The position numbers were made by a program, and so were the translations under genes. Under the pieces are notes generated by a model that worked only from the letters and a program-made list of their open reading frames with translations, ran no database searches and was not told the origin of the DNA. A stretch of 36,185 nt of DNA, taken from positions 1 to 36,185 of the forward strand of contig JADGRC010000047.1 of assembly GCA_017881245.1 (NCBI GenBank). Direction: 5' to 3'. This stretch comes from Pseudomonadota bacterium (GTDB lineage: Bacteria; Myxococcota_A; Polyangia; Fen-1088). Of the stretch, positions 7,532-18,288 are shown one piece after another (positions within the stretch are counted from its first letter, which is position 1; every line of letters starts with the position of its first letter).

Positions 7532-9298
7532 TCATGGCGCCGCCGACAGGGTGTAGCGGTCCCTTGGATTTGCGCCCCGACCGGATGCCTCGCGAACCTG
7601 CACCAGGCAGCAACCATCGGTCCCTGGAACGACACGGGTCGGAGCCGAGGCGTCACCTCCGACGCGAAACCGCGCGAGCTCCCTTCCCGCGGTCGTCAGC
7701 ACCCGAACGTCCAGGTTCAGCCCCCCGATACCACCTACCGCTATCGCCAGGGACCCTCCCGGAGGCACCGGAGTCCGAGTCAGCCAGTAGTCGATGTCGC
7801 CCCGCGGAAACAGCAGACCGCTTCCGGTTTCGCCGTCGGCGATTTGCGTCGCGAGGGCCGGGGTCCCGTTCGGCTCATGTTCGGCCCCGGGCGTGACCGG
7901 TCGGCTGCTGGCACTGATCCGATAAGGTTCATCCAGGTTCCCGTCTCCCCTGCCCGCCGACAGTCTCAAGAGTACCGATCCGGCGACGTAGAGATTGGCG
8001 ATGCGCTCCACCTCGCGGCGCTTGCCGCCGTCCACTTTCATCAGGACCGCGCCGTCATCTCCGATCACCTCGATCTTCAGATCGACCCGTTCGGGTGGCG
8101 TCACCTCGAAGTCAAGTTCAGTGGGCATGGTCGAACTGTACCGGTAGACGTCGACGTCACCCGGACCTAAGTACCCCAGGAAGTTTCCATCTCCGAGCGG
8201 CACGGCGTGCGCGGGATCGTCGTTGGGCTCCAGCTCTGCGTCGACCTTGGCCTCTTCCGCGCGCAGCCGGAGTGTGTAGCGCGCGTCCAGACTGCGCCCA
8301 GAATCCGCGCGAACCACCACGAACACGCTCGGCTCGGATGATGGAAGGCGGACGTTGCGAACGGCCACACGGTCACCTTTGCGACCGTGCTGGTCAATCA
8401 TCTTGTGTTCGACCGAGTCATAGATCGCGATTGACGCCGCCACCTGATCCGGGGCATCGAGATCCGCCGACAAGACACTGCCCTCCGGCAAGCCCGCCAG
8501 GGACAAGCGATACCAATCCTCATCGTGTCGCCATGCAAGAAAACCCGCCACGTCGGTTCCCGCGACGACATCGTTGGCCAGCGCCCCCTTTCCGTTGGGT
8601 TCAACCTCGTCGCCCGCTTCGAAGGGCAATAGGCGAACCGTCAGACGATATGCTGCCGCCCCGGTCCCGCCGCTGGAGTTACCGGCGTCGCGCCGGCTAG
8701 CCCCGGTCGCCCCTGCCCCGCCCGGGGCAGCCGCGCTTCCCGGCGTCGACCCGAGTCCGGGCTTCACCCGCACGAAGTACGTTCCGGGAATCACCGCCAG
8801 GTTGGCAATGCCTTCCGTATCCCCAGGCGTCGTCCCCACGGACGCGACCAATGTCTTCCCCAGCTCATCAAGGGCGTCGACGGACACCGACAGCGCCGCA
8901 TCCGGTCGAACCGTAATCGCCAGCCGCTGACGCGGCGACGCGGAACCGTCGGGCTCGGTCGTCACCACCGCCGGGGCGGGAACGACGACGCGGTATAGAT
9001 CCACGTCCTTGGATTTGCTGCCGGGGGGCGCGATCAAGTGAGCCTCGACGGCAACCCCCATGACTCCCGTCGGCGCCAGGGGTTGCGCGTTGGCCAAGAG
9101 GTCATTCGGCTCGATCTCGTCCACGACGGTGACTCCCGAATCGGCCACGGCCTCGGGCGCGACAACCACCGCGGCGCCGACTGGGCGCGGCGGCAAGCGA
9201 GACTTCCGACAACCGAGAGTCGCGAAGCTGGCGACCACGCACAACGCGACCGCGGCCCGGCGGGGCAGCCCCTGGCGCTCAGGCGGTCGCCCGGACAC
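7532..9298 (-). CDS. Lipoprotein with four EPN-motif (PPC-like) modules
   Basis: A 588-aa exported protein. Residues 14-29 are hydrophobic and end in the lipobox TLGC, so Cys30 would be acylated. It has four evenly spaced modules, each opening with an EPN motif: EIEPND (about 59), EVEPNG (about 229), ELEPND (about 355) and EHEPNG (about 472). Each runs on into D-x-D/E-Y/W-x-R/L strands of the bacterial pre-peptidase (PPC) type fold, a beta-sandwich often attached to secreted enzymes. No enzyme domain is present, so it is probably a surface or periplasmic binding protein. I choose GTG at 9298 because GGAGG (9310-9306) lies 7 nt before it; a TTG at 9304 would overlap the fabZ stop but is too close. 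A Gly/Ala/Ser-rich linker sits at about residues 180-215. Confidence 0.75.
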   Translation of the reverse strand: MSGRPPERQGLPRRAAVALCVVASFATLGCRKSRLPPRPVGAAVVVAPEAVADSGVTVVDEIEPNDLLANAQPLAPTGVMGVAVEAHLIAPPGSKSKDVDLYRVVVPAPAVVTTEPDGSASPRQRLAITVRPDAALSVSVDALDELGKTLVASVGTTPGDTEGIANLAVIPGTYFVRVKPGLGSTPGSAAAPGGAGATGASRRDAGNSSGGTGAAAYRLTVRLLPFEAGDEVEPNGKGALANDVVAGTDVAGFLAWRHDEDWYRLSLAGLPEGSVLSADLDAPDQVAASIAIYDSVEHKMIDQHGRKGDRVAVRNVRLPSSEPSVFVVVRADSGRSLDARYTLRLRAEEAKVDAELEPNDDPAHAVPLGDGNFLGYLGPGDVDVYRYSSTMPTELDFEVTPPERVDLKIEVIGDDGAVLMKVDGGKRREVERIANLYVAGSVLLRLSAGRGDGNLDEPYRISASSRPVTPGAEHEPNGTPALATQIADGETGSGLLFPRGDIDYWLTRTPVPPGGSLAIAVGGIGGLNLDVRVLTTAGRELARFRVGGDASAPTRVVPGTDGCCLVQVREASGRGANPRDRYTLSAAP

Positions 9299-9300
9299 CG

Positions 9301-9795
9301 TCAACCTCCGGCGGTCGAGCCCGCGTCGTCGATCTTGGGAAACCCCGGCTTCGGCTGAATGCTGGCCATGAATTCCGCCTCCGCGACCACGGCACCACCG
9401 ACCGTGGCTTCGCCGCGCATCTTCCAGATCGTTCCGCCTTTGCGCAAAGGCGTGACGTTCAAGGTCAGGTGATCGCCCGGTACCACGGGTTTGCGAAACT
9501 TGGCCTTGTCGATGGCCATGAAATAGATCACCTGTCGATCGGGATCGAATTTGGTCAGCCGGGCCGCATACAGAGCGCCCGCTTGCGCCAAGGCTTCGAT
9601 GATCAACACGCCCGGCATCACCGGGTTGCCAGGGAAGTGCCCCTCGAAGTGCGGCTCGTTTCGGGTGATCATCTTGCTGGCCACGATGCGATCGTCGCCG
9701 ATCTCATCGACCCGATCGACCAATAGGAACGGATAGCGGTGCGGCAAGATGCGCTCGATGTCGCGGATATCCAGCCCCCCTGCGCCCGCGACCAT
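9301..9795 (-). CDS. fabZ: 3-hydroxyacyl-ACP dehydratase FabZ
   Basis: A 164-aa protein that removes water from 3-hydroxyacyl-ACP in fatty-acid elongation. The motifs [25 protein letters not shown] and IIEALAQAG are all present; by alignment to the E. coli enzyme the catalytic pair is His53 and Glu67. The hot-dog fold continues through [10 protein letters not shown]. The ATG at 9795 lies 2 nt after the skp stop codon, so the two genes are translated together. In many Gram-negative bacteria fabZ lies between lpxD and lpxA; here neither is present and the next gene encodes a lipoprotein. Confidence 0.95.
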   Translation of the reverse strand: MVAGAGGLDIRDIERILPHRYPFLLVDRVDEIGDDRIVASKMITRNEPHFEGHFPGNPVMPGVLIIEALAQAGALYAARLTKFDPDRQVIYFMAIDKAKFRKPVVPGDHLTLNVTPLRKGGTIWKMRGEATVGGAVVAEAEFMASIQPKPGFPKIDDAGSTAGG

Positions 9796-9797
9796 GG

Positions 9798-10391
9798 TTA
9801 TTTCTTCGATGGGGCGGCGGGCTTGGTGGCTGCGGTCCCGGCGGGCGTGGGCGTCGCGGGACCACCACCGGCCGTCACGCCTTCGCCGGAATTGTAGCGG
9901 CGAATCAGCTCGTTGGTCAGATCCAGGTGCGGCTTGGCGAAGAGGACGGCGGACTGCTGCCGATCGAGGACCATCGTGAAATTTTCGGCGACGGCAATCT
10001 TGTTGATGATCTTGCTCATCCGCTCGAAGATCTTGGCGGTGGCTTCTTGCTCCTTCGAGCTCAGGTCTTGCTGATGTCGCACATACGTCTGCTGAACCTT
10101 CTGCATGCGATCTTGCAATTCCGTCTCTTTTTCGCGGACCTTTTCGGCTGGCAACAGCGTCCGCTTCTTGTTCAGGTCCTCGATGTCCTTCTTCAAGGCT
10201 TCTTGCTGCTCGTCCAATTCCTTCTGCTTGGCGTCGAAGACCTTTTTCAGATTGGCCTTCGCCTTGCGACCATCCTCGGTCTCGTTCAAAGCACGCTGAA
10301 GGTCCACGTAACCGAGTTTCACCTCCTCGGCGAAGGCGGTGATGGGCGACGAACCGAGCAGGAAGATTCCCAGAACGAACCAGCGCGACAT
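9798..10391 (-). CDS. skp: Periplasmic chaperone Skp/OmpH
   Basis: A 197-aa protein with a signal peptide ([15 protein letters not shown]...AFAEE, cleavage near AFA-EE) followed by the [11 protein letters not shown] motif typical of Skp. Then comes a long charged coiled coil (about residues 40-125) that forms the tentacles of the trimer. The strand segment [13 protein letters not shown] closes the body. The C-terminus has an extra Pro/Ala/Thr-rich tail of about 30 residues. Skp holds unfolded outer-membrane proteins on their way to BamA, the gene just upstream. Two ATGs are close together; I choose 10391 because AAGGAG (10404-10399) is 7 nt before it, against 1 nt for 10397. Confidence 0.92.
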   Translation of the reverse strand: MSRWFVLGIFLLGSSPITAFAEEVKLGYVDLQRALNETEDGRKAKANLKKVFDAKQKELDEQQEALKKDIEDLNKKRTLLPAEKVREKETELQDRMQKVQQTYVRHQQDLSSKEQEATAKIFERMSKIINKIAVAENFTMVLDRQQSAVLFAKPHLDLTNELIRRYNSGEGVTAGGGPATPTPAGTAATKPAAPSKK

Positions 10392-10457
10392 GTACATTCT
10401 CCTTTTGAGCGGCGAGACCTACCAGATATTCGCCAAAAGCGCGAGTTGGAACCGACG

Positions 10458-12962
10458 CTAGAAGAAATTGCCGATGGTGAATTCGAACACGATGGGTTGT
10501 TCGCCAGGCAGCGGTCTGAACGGAATACCCCACTCGAACCGCAGCGGTCCGATCGGCGAGAACCAACGCAGCCCAAAACCCCAGCTCGCGCGGTACGCCG
10601 CCAAATTCCAGGGGCGTTTGCAGGGGTCGCGCGACACATCGACCACGATTGGATGACAGTAAGTGTCCTCCAGATTGAACGCGTTGCCCATGTCGGTGAA
10701 GACGACGCCTCGTATACCCACCTTGTCGAACAGCGGAAATTCGATTTCGGCGTTCCCGAGCACCTGCGCGTTGCCTCCGATACGAAATTCCGTCAGCGGG
10801 GCATCCTGCGCCTGCTCGCTGGGCGCCTTGATGACGGGCCCCAAGGATCGCGGCGCGAACCCGCGAATATCGTAAATGCCACCGACGAAATACCGTTCGA
10901 AGATGGGCACGCCGCGGGCGTCCCGGCTGGCAATCAGGCCACCTTCCAGTTTCAACCGCAACACGAACGGACCCCAGATGGGATAGAAGTAGCGCACGGC
11001 CGCCTCGTAGCGGGTGAAGATGTTCTGCGAGAACAGTACGCTGTCCGCCACTTCGCCTGACAGCGTGTTGTACCAACCGCGCGTTGGGAACATGCGATCG
11101 TTGCGCGTGTCGAACGACAGGAGACCCCGCGCCGAGGAAGTGACGCCCGATCGCAAAAGGTTCGCGAGGGATCCGGGCGGAATCGGATCTCGTTGGCCGC
11201 CCGAGAAGAATCCACGCAGGCCCGATCCGGTCGAGATACCGACGTGCTCCCAGTTGTACGTCAGCAGCAACCGCAGATCGTCACCGAGCAGGTATCCCCA
11301 GGTCAGGCTGCCTCCGTAGGATGAACGGATGAACGAATACAGGTAGCGATCCTGCTTGAACAAGTTGAACCCGAAGGTCCACTTGGTGTCCAGGAAGTAC
11401 AAATCTTGAAAAGAAAGCAGGAACAGCTGCCGCAAGCTGGACAATTGCGCCTGAACCGTCAGCGATTGACCCCGACCAAAGAAGTTGTTCTGTGAGATCT
11501 GAGCCTGGGCAATGAAATTCTCCACGGACGAAAAGCCGGCGCCAATCTGGAACGTCCCGGTGGGCCGCTCCGAGACCTCAACGTTGACTTCCATCATGCT
11601 GTCGCTGGAACCGCGACGGGTGGAGACATCGACCTTTTCAAAGTATCCGAGCGCGTTCACGCGACGTTTCGAATAGTCGAGCGCCGTCTGACTGTAGGGC
11701 TCGCCCTCGATGATTCTCAATTCACGTCGGATCACCTTGTCGCGGGTCTTGCTGTTGCCGTGAATGTTGATTCGCTCAAAATAGACCAGCTCGCCTTTTT
11801 GAATGTCGAATGTCACGTCCACGGTCCTGGTCTTTTCGTCGACCGGGGTGGACGGCGTGGCGTTCACGTACGCATATCCGCGATCCTTATAAAAGTCGGT
11901 CAGCTTTTGCAGATCCTCGCTGAGTTTCGAACGGTTGAATATCTCCCCTGTCTTGACCGAAACCCGCGCCAGGAAGTATTCGCGGGGCTCGAGCAGGTCG
12001 CCGCGAATGTCGATCTTGCCCAGGCGATACTGAGGTCCCTCGTCGATGTTGATAGTGATGTACAGAGACTGTTTGTCTGGGGATAACTCCAAGACCGGGC
12101 TACCGACCTTGACCTGTACGTAGCCGTTGTCCCAGTAATGCGCCTGGAGCAAAAGCAGGTCGCGTTGAAAGACGTCCTCGCGATAGGTCCCTGCCTGGGT
12201 CATCAAGGAAAGGATGTTGCCCTCGCGCGTGACCACCACGTCGCGCAGCGCCTGGTCGGTGACCGCCTTGTTTCCCACGAAGTTCACACGCCGCACTTCG
12301 ACTTTCGCGTGCTCGTGGCAGCGGAACCACACCTCGACTTCCGATGGGCTCGGGCGTTTGAGCTCGTAGTCCACCTCGGCCATGTAGAAGCCCTTCTCGA
12401 CGTACAGTTGCTTGATCTTCTGTACGTTTTTCTTCAGCTTGGCCAGATCCAGAACCTGCTCTTTCTTCAGGTCCAGGACTTCGTTGATCTTCGTCAGGCT
12501 GACCTCGTCGTTTCCCGCGACGTAGATTTTGGCGATGGTCGGCTTCTCCTTCAGGACGAAGACGATGGCCAGGCCCCCGCCGCCCTTGACCTCGGAGCTC
12601 TCGACCTGTACGTCCTCGAAGAACCCCATTTTCCAGATGGCCCGGACATCGGCACGCAACGTCTCTTGACTGATGCTGGAGCGCGGCTTGGTCTTGATGA
12701 CGGCCCGGATGGCGTCGTCCTCGACCTTGCGATTGCCGCGAAAGTGAACACGGGCGACGACCAGGTTTGGTGTGGCGGCCCCCGCGTCGGAGGCCGTGGG
12801 AGCAGCGCCGGCACCCGTGACGGCGGCGGGCGGTTCATCGCCCACGTCGTCGTCGTCGCCCACACCGGCGGCATGGGCGCGCCCGGGCGCGAGCAGGCAG
12901 AGGCCCAGCACCAGCAGCAACGCGGCCCGCGTATGGCGAATCAGTGCGACGGCGCCGATCAA
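10458..12962 (-). CDS. bamA: Outer-membrane protein assembly factor BamA
   Basis: An 834-aa Omp85 protein. It has a signal peptide ([17 protein letters not shown], about 14-30), an Asp/Ala/Pro-rich linker, five POTRA domains between about residues 65 and 420 (visible as repeats ending in F/Y-x-D-V or Y-V-x-V), and a C-terminal 16-strand barrel. The [10 protein letters not shown] segment near residue 715 matches the conserved (V/I)RG(F/Y) loop-6 motif, and the chain ends in Phe, as outer-membrane proteins do. It inserts beta-barrel proteins into the outer membrane. The TTG start overlaps the lolD stop (TTGA) and has GAGGGGG 10 nt upstream; no other start is near. The linker after the signal peptide is longer than in E. 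coli BamA. Confidence 0.95.
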   Translation of the reverse strand: MIGAVALIRHTRAALLLVLGLCLLAPGRAHAAGVGDDDDVGDEPPAAVTGAGAAPTASDAGAATPNLVVARVHFRGNRKVEDDAIRAVIKTKPRSSISQETLRADVRAIWKMGFFEDVQVESSEVKGGGGLAIVFVLKEKPTIAKIYVAGNDEVSLTKINEVLDLKKEQVLDLAKLKKNVQKIKQLYVEKGFYMAEVDYELKRPSPSEVEVWFRCHEHAKVEVRRVNFVGNKAVTDQALRDVVVTREGNILSLMTQAGTYREDVFQRDLLLLQAHYWDNGYVQVKVGSPVLELSPDKQSLYITINIDEGPQYRLGKIDIRGDLLEPREYFLARVSVKTGEIFNRSKLSEDLQKLTDFYKDRGYAYVNATPSTPVDEKTRTVDVTFDIQKGELVYFERINIHGNSKTRDKVIRRELRIIEGEPYSQTALDYSKRRVNALGYFEKVDVSTRRGSSDSMMEVNVEVSERPTGTFQIGAGFSSVENFIAQAQISQNNFFGRGQSLTVQAQLSSLRQLFLLSFQDLYFLDTKWTFGFNLFKQDRYLYSFIRSSYGGSLTWGYLLGDDLRLLLTYNWEHVGISTGSGLRGFFSGGQRDPIPPGSLANLLRSGVTSSARGLLSFDTRNDRMFPTRGWYNTLSGEVADSVLFSQNIFTRYEAAVRYFYPIWGPFVLRLKLEGGLIASRDARGVPIFERYFVGGIYDIRGFAPRSLGPVIKAPSEQAQDAPLTEFRIGGNAQVLGNAEIEFPLFDKVGIRGVVFTDMGNAFNLEDTYCHPIVVDVSRDPCKRPWNLAAYRASWGFGLRWFSPIGPLRFEWGIPFRPLPGEQPIVFEFTIGNFF

Positions 12963-13678
12963 ACCGCGGAATCCCCCTCGACCAGAATTCCGTCGGCCAT
13001 GCGCAGGCGGCGCCCCGTTTGCGCGGCCAGTTCGGGATTGTGCGTGACGATCAGCAGGGTCATCCCGAACTCACGGTTCAATTCGAAGAACAGCTCATGC
13101 ATCTCGCGCCCCGTTTTCGTGTCCAGGTTCCCGGTCGGCTCGTCGGCGAGCAACAGGCGCGGATGAAGCAGGAGCGCGCGCGCCAACGCCACCCGCTGCT
13201 GCTCACCTCCCGACAGTTCACCTGGACGATGGGTCAGCCTGTCCGCCAGCCCCAGCCGGGTCAGGATGTCACGCGCCTTCGCTACGCATTCGGCTCGCGA
13301 TAACCGCAAGATCATTCCCGGCATCATGGCGTTCTCAAGGGCCGTGAATTCGGGCAGCAGGTGATGAAACTGAAACACGAAACCGATCTGTCGGTTGCGA
13401 AACTCGGCCAACGCCGCCGGACTCATCCGCGTCAAGTCGATTCCGTCGAACAGAATCGTTCCCGAAGTGGGCAAATCGATGGTGCCCAGAACGTGGAGCA
13501 ATGTGGACTTTCCGGCGCCGGATGCGCCCACCACAGACACGATCTCGCCGGGACGAATCTCGAAATCGAGGCCCCGCAGAACGGGCAGCGTTCGCCCGGT
13601 GTGCTCGAAGGCCTTTTTCAGGTTCCGCACCACGACGTGGGCGCCGGCTGGCGCGGCGGACGGCGCGGGGATGCTCAT
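12959..13678 (-). CDS. lolD: Lipoprotein-releasing ABC transporter ATPase LolD
   Basis: A 239-aa ABC ATPase with Walker [10 protein letters not shown] (51-59), the signature [15 protein letters not shown] (156-170), Walker [13 protein letters not shown] and the H-loop VTHN. The [18 protein letters not shown]-loop region is typical of the LolD/MacB group. It lies directly behind the lolC/E permease gene and ahead of bamA, the usual place for lolD in this group of bacteria. It would power release of lipoproteins from the inner membrane to LolA. The ATG at 13678 gives the normal family length, although no clear ribosome binding site precedes it; a GTG at 13735 would add 19 residues without family support. 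Confidence 0.93.
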   Translation of the reverse strand: MSIPAPSAAPAGAHVVVRNLKKAFEHTGRTLPVLRGLDFEIRPGEIVSVVGASGAGKSTLLHVLGTIDLPTSGTILFDGIDLTRMSPAALAEFRNRQIGFVFQFHHLLPEFTALENAMMPGMILRLSRAECVAKARDILTRLGLADRLTHRPGELSGGEQQRVALARALLLHPRLLLADEPTGNLDTKTGREMHELFFELNREFGMTLLIVTHNPELAAQTGRRLRMADGILVEGDSAV

Positions 13679-13783
13679 GGGGGGCGCTAACCTAGTCGGC
13701 GCAATCTCGGGTGTCAACGCGCGCAAGCCCTGCACAAAGCGTGAGACTCCGCGCCTTTAGGTCCGGTTGCCTGCCGCCCGGAT

Positions 13784-15406
13784 CTATTCGTAACGCAGGC
13801 CTTCGACGGGCCTCATCCGCGATGCCAGGAAGGCCGGATACAGGGTCGCCAGGCAACACAAACCGAGCGCGGCCAGGGCAACGGAGGCGATTTCGCCCGC
13901 GCGCATCACGACCGGCAGTTTCTGAATGTAGTACACGTCGGGATCGAGCGGCAGGCCGAAGCGAGAGATCATCTCGCACGTACCAATGCCAAGCAACAGG
14001 CCGAGCCCCAGGCCGACCAGGCCGATGTAAAGCCCCTCGGCGAAGAAGACGCGCAGGATCCCGCCGTCCGTGGCGCCCATCGACTTCAAGATGGCGACTT
14101 CGCGTCCCTTCTCCGTGACCAGCATGATCAGGTTCGAAACAATCGAAAACGAGGCCACGAGCGCGATGAACGTGAGCACGATGAACATCGCCAGTTTTTC
14201 GAGACGCAGCGCCATGAACAACGAGCGGTTGAGCTCCTCCCATGAGCGCACCTCGTATTGGGGGCCGAGCAGTTTCGCAATTCGCGCGGTGGTCTCGGCC
14301 GCGGTGTCCGGATTCGTGGTTCGCACCTCGATCCCAGTGACCTCACCCTGCATGCCCAGAAACTTCTGAGCCTCCCCGAGCGCGATGTAGGCCAGCTTGG
14401 AATCGAATTCGTACATGCCCGAATAGAAGTGCCCCGCGACGCGGAACGTTTTCAGTTTCGGCATGGGACCGTTGGGTCCGGAGCCACAAAGAGGGCACGC
14501 GACATCGACCTCGCTGCCCATGTACACCCGCAACGAATGCGCGAAGAGCTCCTCGCCGAGGAGGATTCCGGGAAGGCGGCGCGGCGGGGGCAAGAGCGAT
14601 GACGGCGGCGGCCGCTGCTCTCCGTCGTCCTGCCGATCTTGCCGGGTGTCTCCGGTCTGTCCGCCTTTCTTGTTCTGCCCGTCCTGAACCTCGGGGAACG
14701 CATCTTCGGTCTCACCGGACAACGCCGAACGGCCGTCGACCTTGATCAAGTCCGGGTTCATCAGGTAGTCGACCCCACCCTCCTTGAGCGTGCGCCCCAG
14801 GTCCAAAACTCGTTTCGCGCGTGCCGGTTCAATCCCGCGCAGGATAATTCCCATGCCCGCGGGGTTCGTGATGTGCTTGACGATGACCTCAGACTCGACG
14901 TAGGCCATGGTCTCGACGACGCCGGACTGTCCGCCGACACGCTCCTGAACACTTTGCCAATCGCGGAATGGCTGATCGTCGGCCCGGGCAATGACGACGT
15001 CGGCCTTGGTCGCGCGGATCTTAGACTTCAGATCCATTTCGAATCCGGACATGATCGACAGCGCTATGATCGGAGCGCCCGTTCCCAAGAGAACGCCGAA
15101 CATGGAGAACGCCGTGAACACGGTAAAGGCCGAAAACAGTGCGCCCAGGACCGAGCCCAGGACACCGATCACGATGGCCACGACTCCAATCATCTTGAGG
15201 TTCTCGAAGACCAGGGCCCCACGCGCCAACCACATACCGTGCGGACGCGCCCTCAGGATCAGATGCTCGGCGACAAAACACGCGACACCGAGGGCCAGCA
15301 GCGCCAGGCCCACGATTAGGGTCCGATAGGATTTTCGTTCCGCGTCACGCAGGTGGCGCCAAGCTACGAACCATTCGAACCCGGGACCCGACATCGCTTT
15401 TAGCAT
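13784..15406 (-). CDS. lolC: Lipoprotein-releasing ABC permease, LolC/LolE family
   Basis: A 540-aa FtsX-type permease. The family core is seen as [21 protein letters not shown] (the usual first helix), a large periplasmic domain with [21 protein letters not shown], and three C-terminal helices with [18 protein letters not shown] between them. It is about 130 residues longer than E. coli LolC (about 400 aa). One reason is an added N-terminal hydrophobic hairpin (about 29-51 and 71-95). The other is a low-complexity Gln/Asp/Gly/Pro-rich insertion (about 230-283). A pair of cysteines, CPLCGSG, lies in the periplasmic domain. Only one permease gene is present, so it probably forms a homodimer with LolD. 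The start lies 16 bp after lysS. The alternative ATG is at 15394. Confidence 0.88.
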   Translation of the reverse strand: MLKAMSGPGFEWFVAWRHLRDAERKSYRTLIVGLALLALGVACFVAEHLILRARPHGMWLARGALVFENLKMIGVVAIVIGVLGSVLGALFSAFTVFTAFSMFGVLLGTGAPIIALSIMSGFEMDLKSKIRATKADVVIARADDQPFRDWQSVQERVGGQSGVVETMAYVESEVIVKHITNPAGMGIILRGIEPARAKRVLDLGRTLKEGGVDYLMNPDLIKVDGRSALSGETEDAFPEVQDGQNKKGGQTGDTRQDRQDDGEQRPPPSSLLPPPRRLPGILLGEELFAHSLRVYMGSEVDVACPLCGSGPNGPMPKLKTFRVAGHFYSGMYEFDSKLAYIALGEAQKFLGMQGEVTGIEVRTTNPDTAAETTARIAKLLGPQYEVRSWEELNRSLFMALRLEKLAMFIVLTFIALVASFSIVSNLIMLVTEKGREVAILKSMGATDGGILRVFFAEGLYIGLVGLGLGLLLGIGTCEMISRFGLPLDPDVYYIQKLPVVMRAGEIASVALAALGLCCLATLYPAFLASRMRPVEGLRYE

Positions 15407-15422
15407 TCGCCGTAGACGCGCC

Positions 15423-17000
15423 TCATTCGCGATCGGGTCGCATCAGGGGAAACAGGATCACGTCCCGAATCGAGGGTTGGTCGCAAAGCAGCATGACGAG
15501 CCGATCGATTCCGATGCCCTCGCCCGCCGTCGGCGGCAGGCCGTATTCCAGGGCTCGACAGTAGTCCTCGTCGTAGTCCATGGTCTCTTCGGCGCCTTGC
15601 GCCTTGGCGTCGACCTGCCGCTGAAACCGCTGCCGTTGATCGGCGGGATCATTCAATTCAGAGAACGCGTTCGCGTGTTCGCGCCCGACGATGAATAGTT
15701 CGAAGCGATCCACCTTCGTCGGATCGGCGTCGTTCCGCCGTGACAGGGGCGAGGTCTCGGCGGGGTACTCGGTGACGAACGTCGGACGATCGGGGGGCAG
15801 AACCTTTTCGCCAGCGTGGTCGAACAACGCGCCGACGCGCTCACCGTGCGTGTCCGCCTTGCGCAACACGGCTGCCAGCTCGTCCTTCCCCGCCAAGAGA
15901 CCCGCCCCGGCAATCCATCCTTGAAGGGCGGCGGAGTCGTCCAGAATCGCCCGCTCGAGGCCGGACGGTAAGATTCCCGCCAGCGACGCCTGCGCGATCG
16001 CGTCTTTCATCGGAATACGTGGCCATGGAGCGGCCAGACTGACCGATTGTCCCCCGTACGTGATCGTCTCGCCGCCGGTCACCTCGCGGGCGAGTTGCCG
16101 AAGCAAATCTTCGGTCAGTGCCATCAAGTCTTCGTAGGTCGCGTACGCTTGGTAAAATTCGAGTATCGTGAATTCGGGATTGTGCTGCCGGGACAGGCCC
16201 TCGTTGCGGAAGGTGCGGCCAATCTCGTAGACGCGCTCGAAACTGCCCACCACCAACCTTTTCAGGTGCAACTCGGGAGCGATCCGCATGTAGAGATCCA
16301 AATCCAGCGCGTTGTGGTGGGTGCGAAACGGTCGGGCGGTGGCACCCCCGAGCAGCCCGTGCATCATCGGGGTTTCGACTTCCAGGAACCCCCGATCGTC
16401 CAGGAAGCGACGGATACTGCGCACGATATCGGAGCGCTTGCGAAAGACCTCGCGCACCTCCGGATTCACGATCAGATCGACATAACGCTGCCGGTAACGC
16501 AGCTCCTGGTCCGACAACCCGTGGAACTTTTCAGGCAGTGGCCGCGTCGCCTTCGTCAGGATGGCAATCCGCTCAGCCAGGATCGTCAGCTCGCCGGTCT
16601 TGGTGAAGAGCGCAGCGCCCGTGGCGCCGACGAAGTCACCGCGTTCCATCTTCTTCCACGCCTCAAATTCTGTTTCGCCGACAACGTCCCGCTTGACCCA
16701 CACCTGGATCTCGCCCGTGCGATCCAAAATCTTGACGAACGTCGCGCCACCGAAACCTCGATAGGCGACGATTCGGCCCGCGACCGAGAAACGTTCGTCC
16801 GAGAGCAACGCCGGCGGGGCGCCCTTCGGGACCGACGCAAGCTCGACGGGCGTTGGCGGAGCGACGTGTTTGAAACGCGCGACGACCTCCTGGGTCGTGT
16901 GCGTCGGACGAAACCCATTGGCGTAGGGATTCCTCCCCAGCTCTCGGAGCTCCGAGGCCTTCCTTTCGCGTTCGGCGATCAGTTCACGTTCGTCGGCCAT
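15423..17000 (-). CDS. lysS: Lysyl-tRNA synthetase, class II
   Basis: A 525-aa enzyme that charges tRNA-Lys. It has an N-terminal OB-fold anticodon-binding domain ([21 protein letters not shown], about 70-92). The class II catalytic core follows: motif 1 around [16 protein letters not shown], motif 2 [20 protein letters not shown] (about 263-282) and motif 3 [15 protein letters not shown] (about 493-507). [18 protein letters not shown] is close to the bacterial consensus but with His-Ala in place of the usual Ile-Ala. The gene starts 6 nt after the prfB stop, so both translation genes are very probably co-transcribed. Confidence 0.95.
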   Translation of the reverse strand: MADERELIAERERKASELRELGRNPYANGFRPTHTTQEVVARFKHVAPPTPVELASVPKGAPPALLSDERFSVAGRIVAYRGFGGATFVKILDRTGEIQVWVKRDVVGETEFEAWKKMERGDFVGATGAALFTKTGELTILAERIAILTKATRPLPEKFHGLSDQELRYRQRYVDLIVNPEVREVFRKRSDIVRSIRRFLDDRGFLEVETPMMHGLLGGATARPFRTHHNALDLDLYMRIAPELHLKRLVVGSFERVYEIGRTFRNEGLSRQHNPEFTILEFYQAYATYEDLMALTEDLLRQLAREVTGGETITYGGQSVSLAAPWPRIPMKDAIAQASLAGILPSGLERAILDDSAALQGWIAGAGLLAGKDELAAVLRKADTHGERVGALFDHAGEKVLPPDRPTFVTEYPAETSPLSRRNDADPTKVDRFELFIVGREHANAFSELNDPADQRQRFQRQVDAKAQGAEETMDYDEDYCRALEYGLPPTAGEGIGIDRLVMLLCDQPSIRDVILFPLMRPDRE

Positions 17001-17006
17001 TCTCGA

Positions 17007-18174
<1,168 letters not shown>

Positions 18175-18214
18175 GGCGGGGGAGTGTACACGAAAAGGCC
18201 GACCCTTGGACGAA

Positions 18215-18260
18215 AGCGAACGGCCGCCACGGCCACTCCCCGTCCGAGCGAACGGCCGCC
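18215..18260. repeat. Two 14-bp direct repeats upstream of prfB
   Basis: AGCGAACGGCCGCC occurs perfectly at 18215-18228 and 18247-18260, 32 bp start to start (about three helix turns). A shorter repeat CGTCCGAGC occurs at 18241-18249 and 18264-18272. They occupy most of the 114-bp gap between dinB and prfB and lie 41-86 bp upstream of the prfB start, so they may be binding sites for a regulator. Confidence 0.45.
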
Positions 18261-18288
18261 GCGCGTCCGAGCACCGTCGATTTGAGTG

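Noticed and set aside
9927-11060. A 377-codon plus-strand open frame
   Set aside because: It is antisense to skp and bamA and has no known motif.
9301-11076. A 591-codon minus-strand frame ending in FabZ, as a possible fusion protein
   Set aside because: Only the last 164 codons code for FabZ. The rest runs out of frame through skp and bamA, which are real genes in another frame; the FabZ ATG lies right after the skp stop.
12138-13166. A 342-codon plus-strand open frame
   Set aside because: It is antisense to bamA and lolD and lacks family features.
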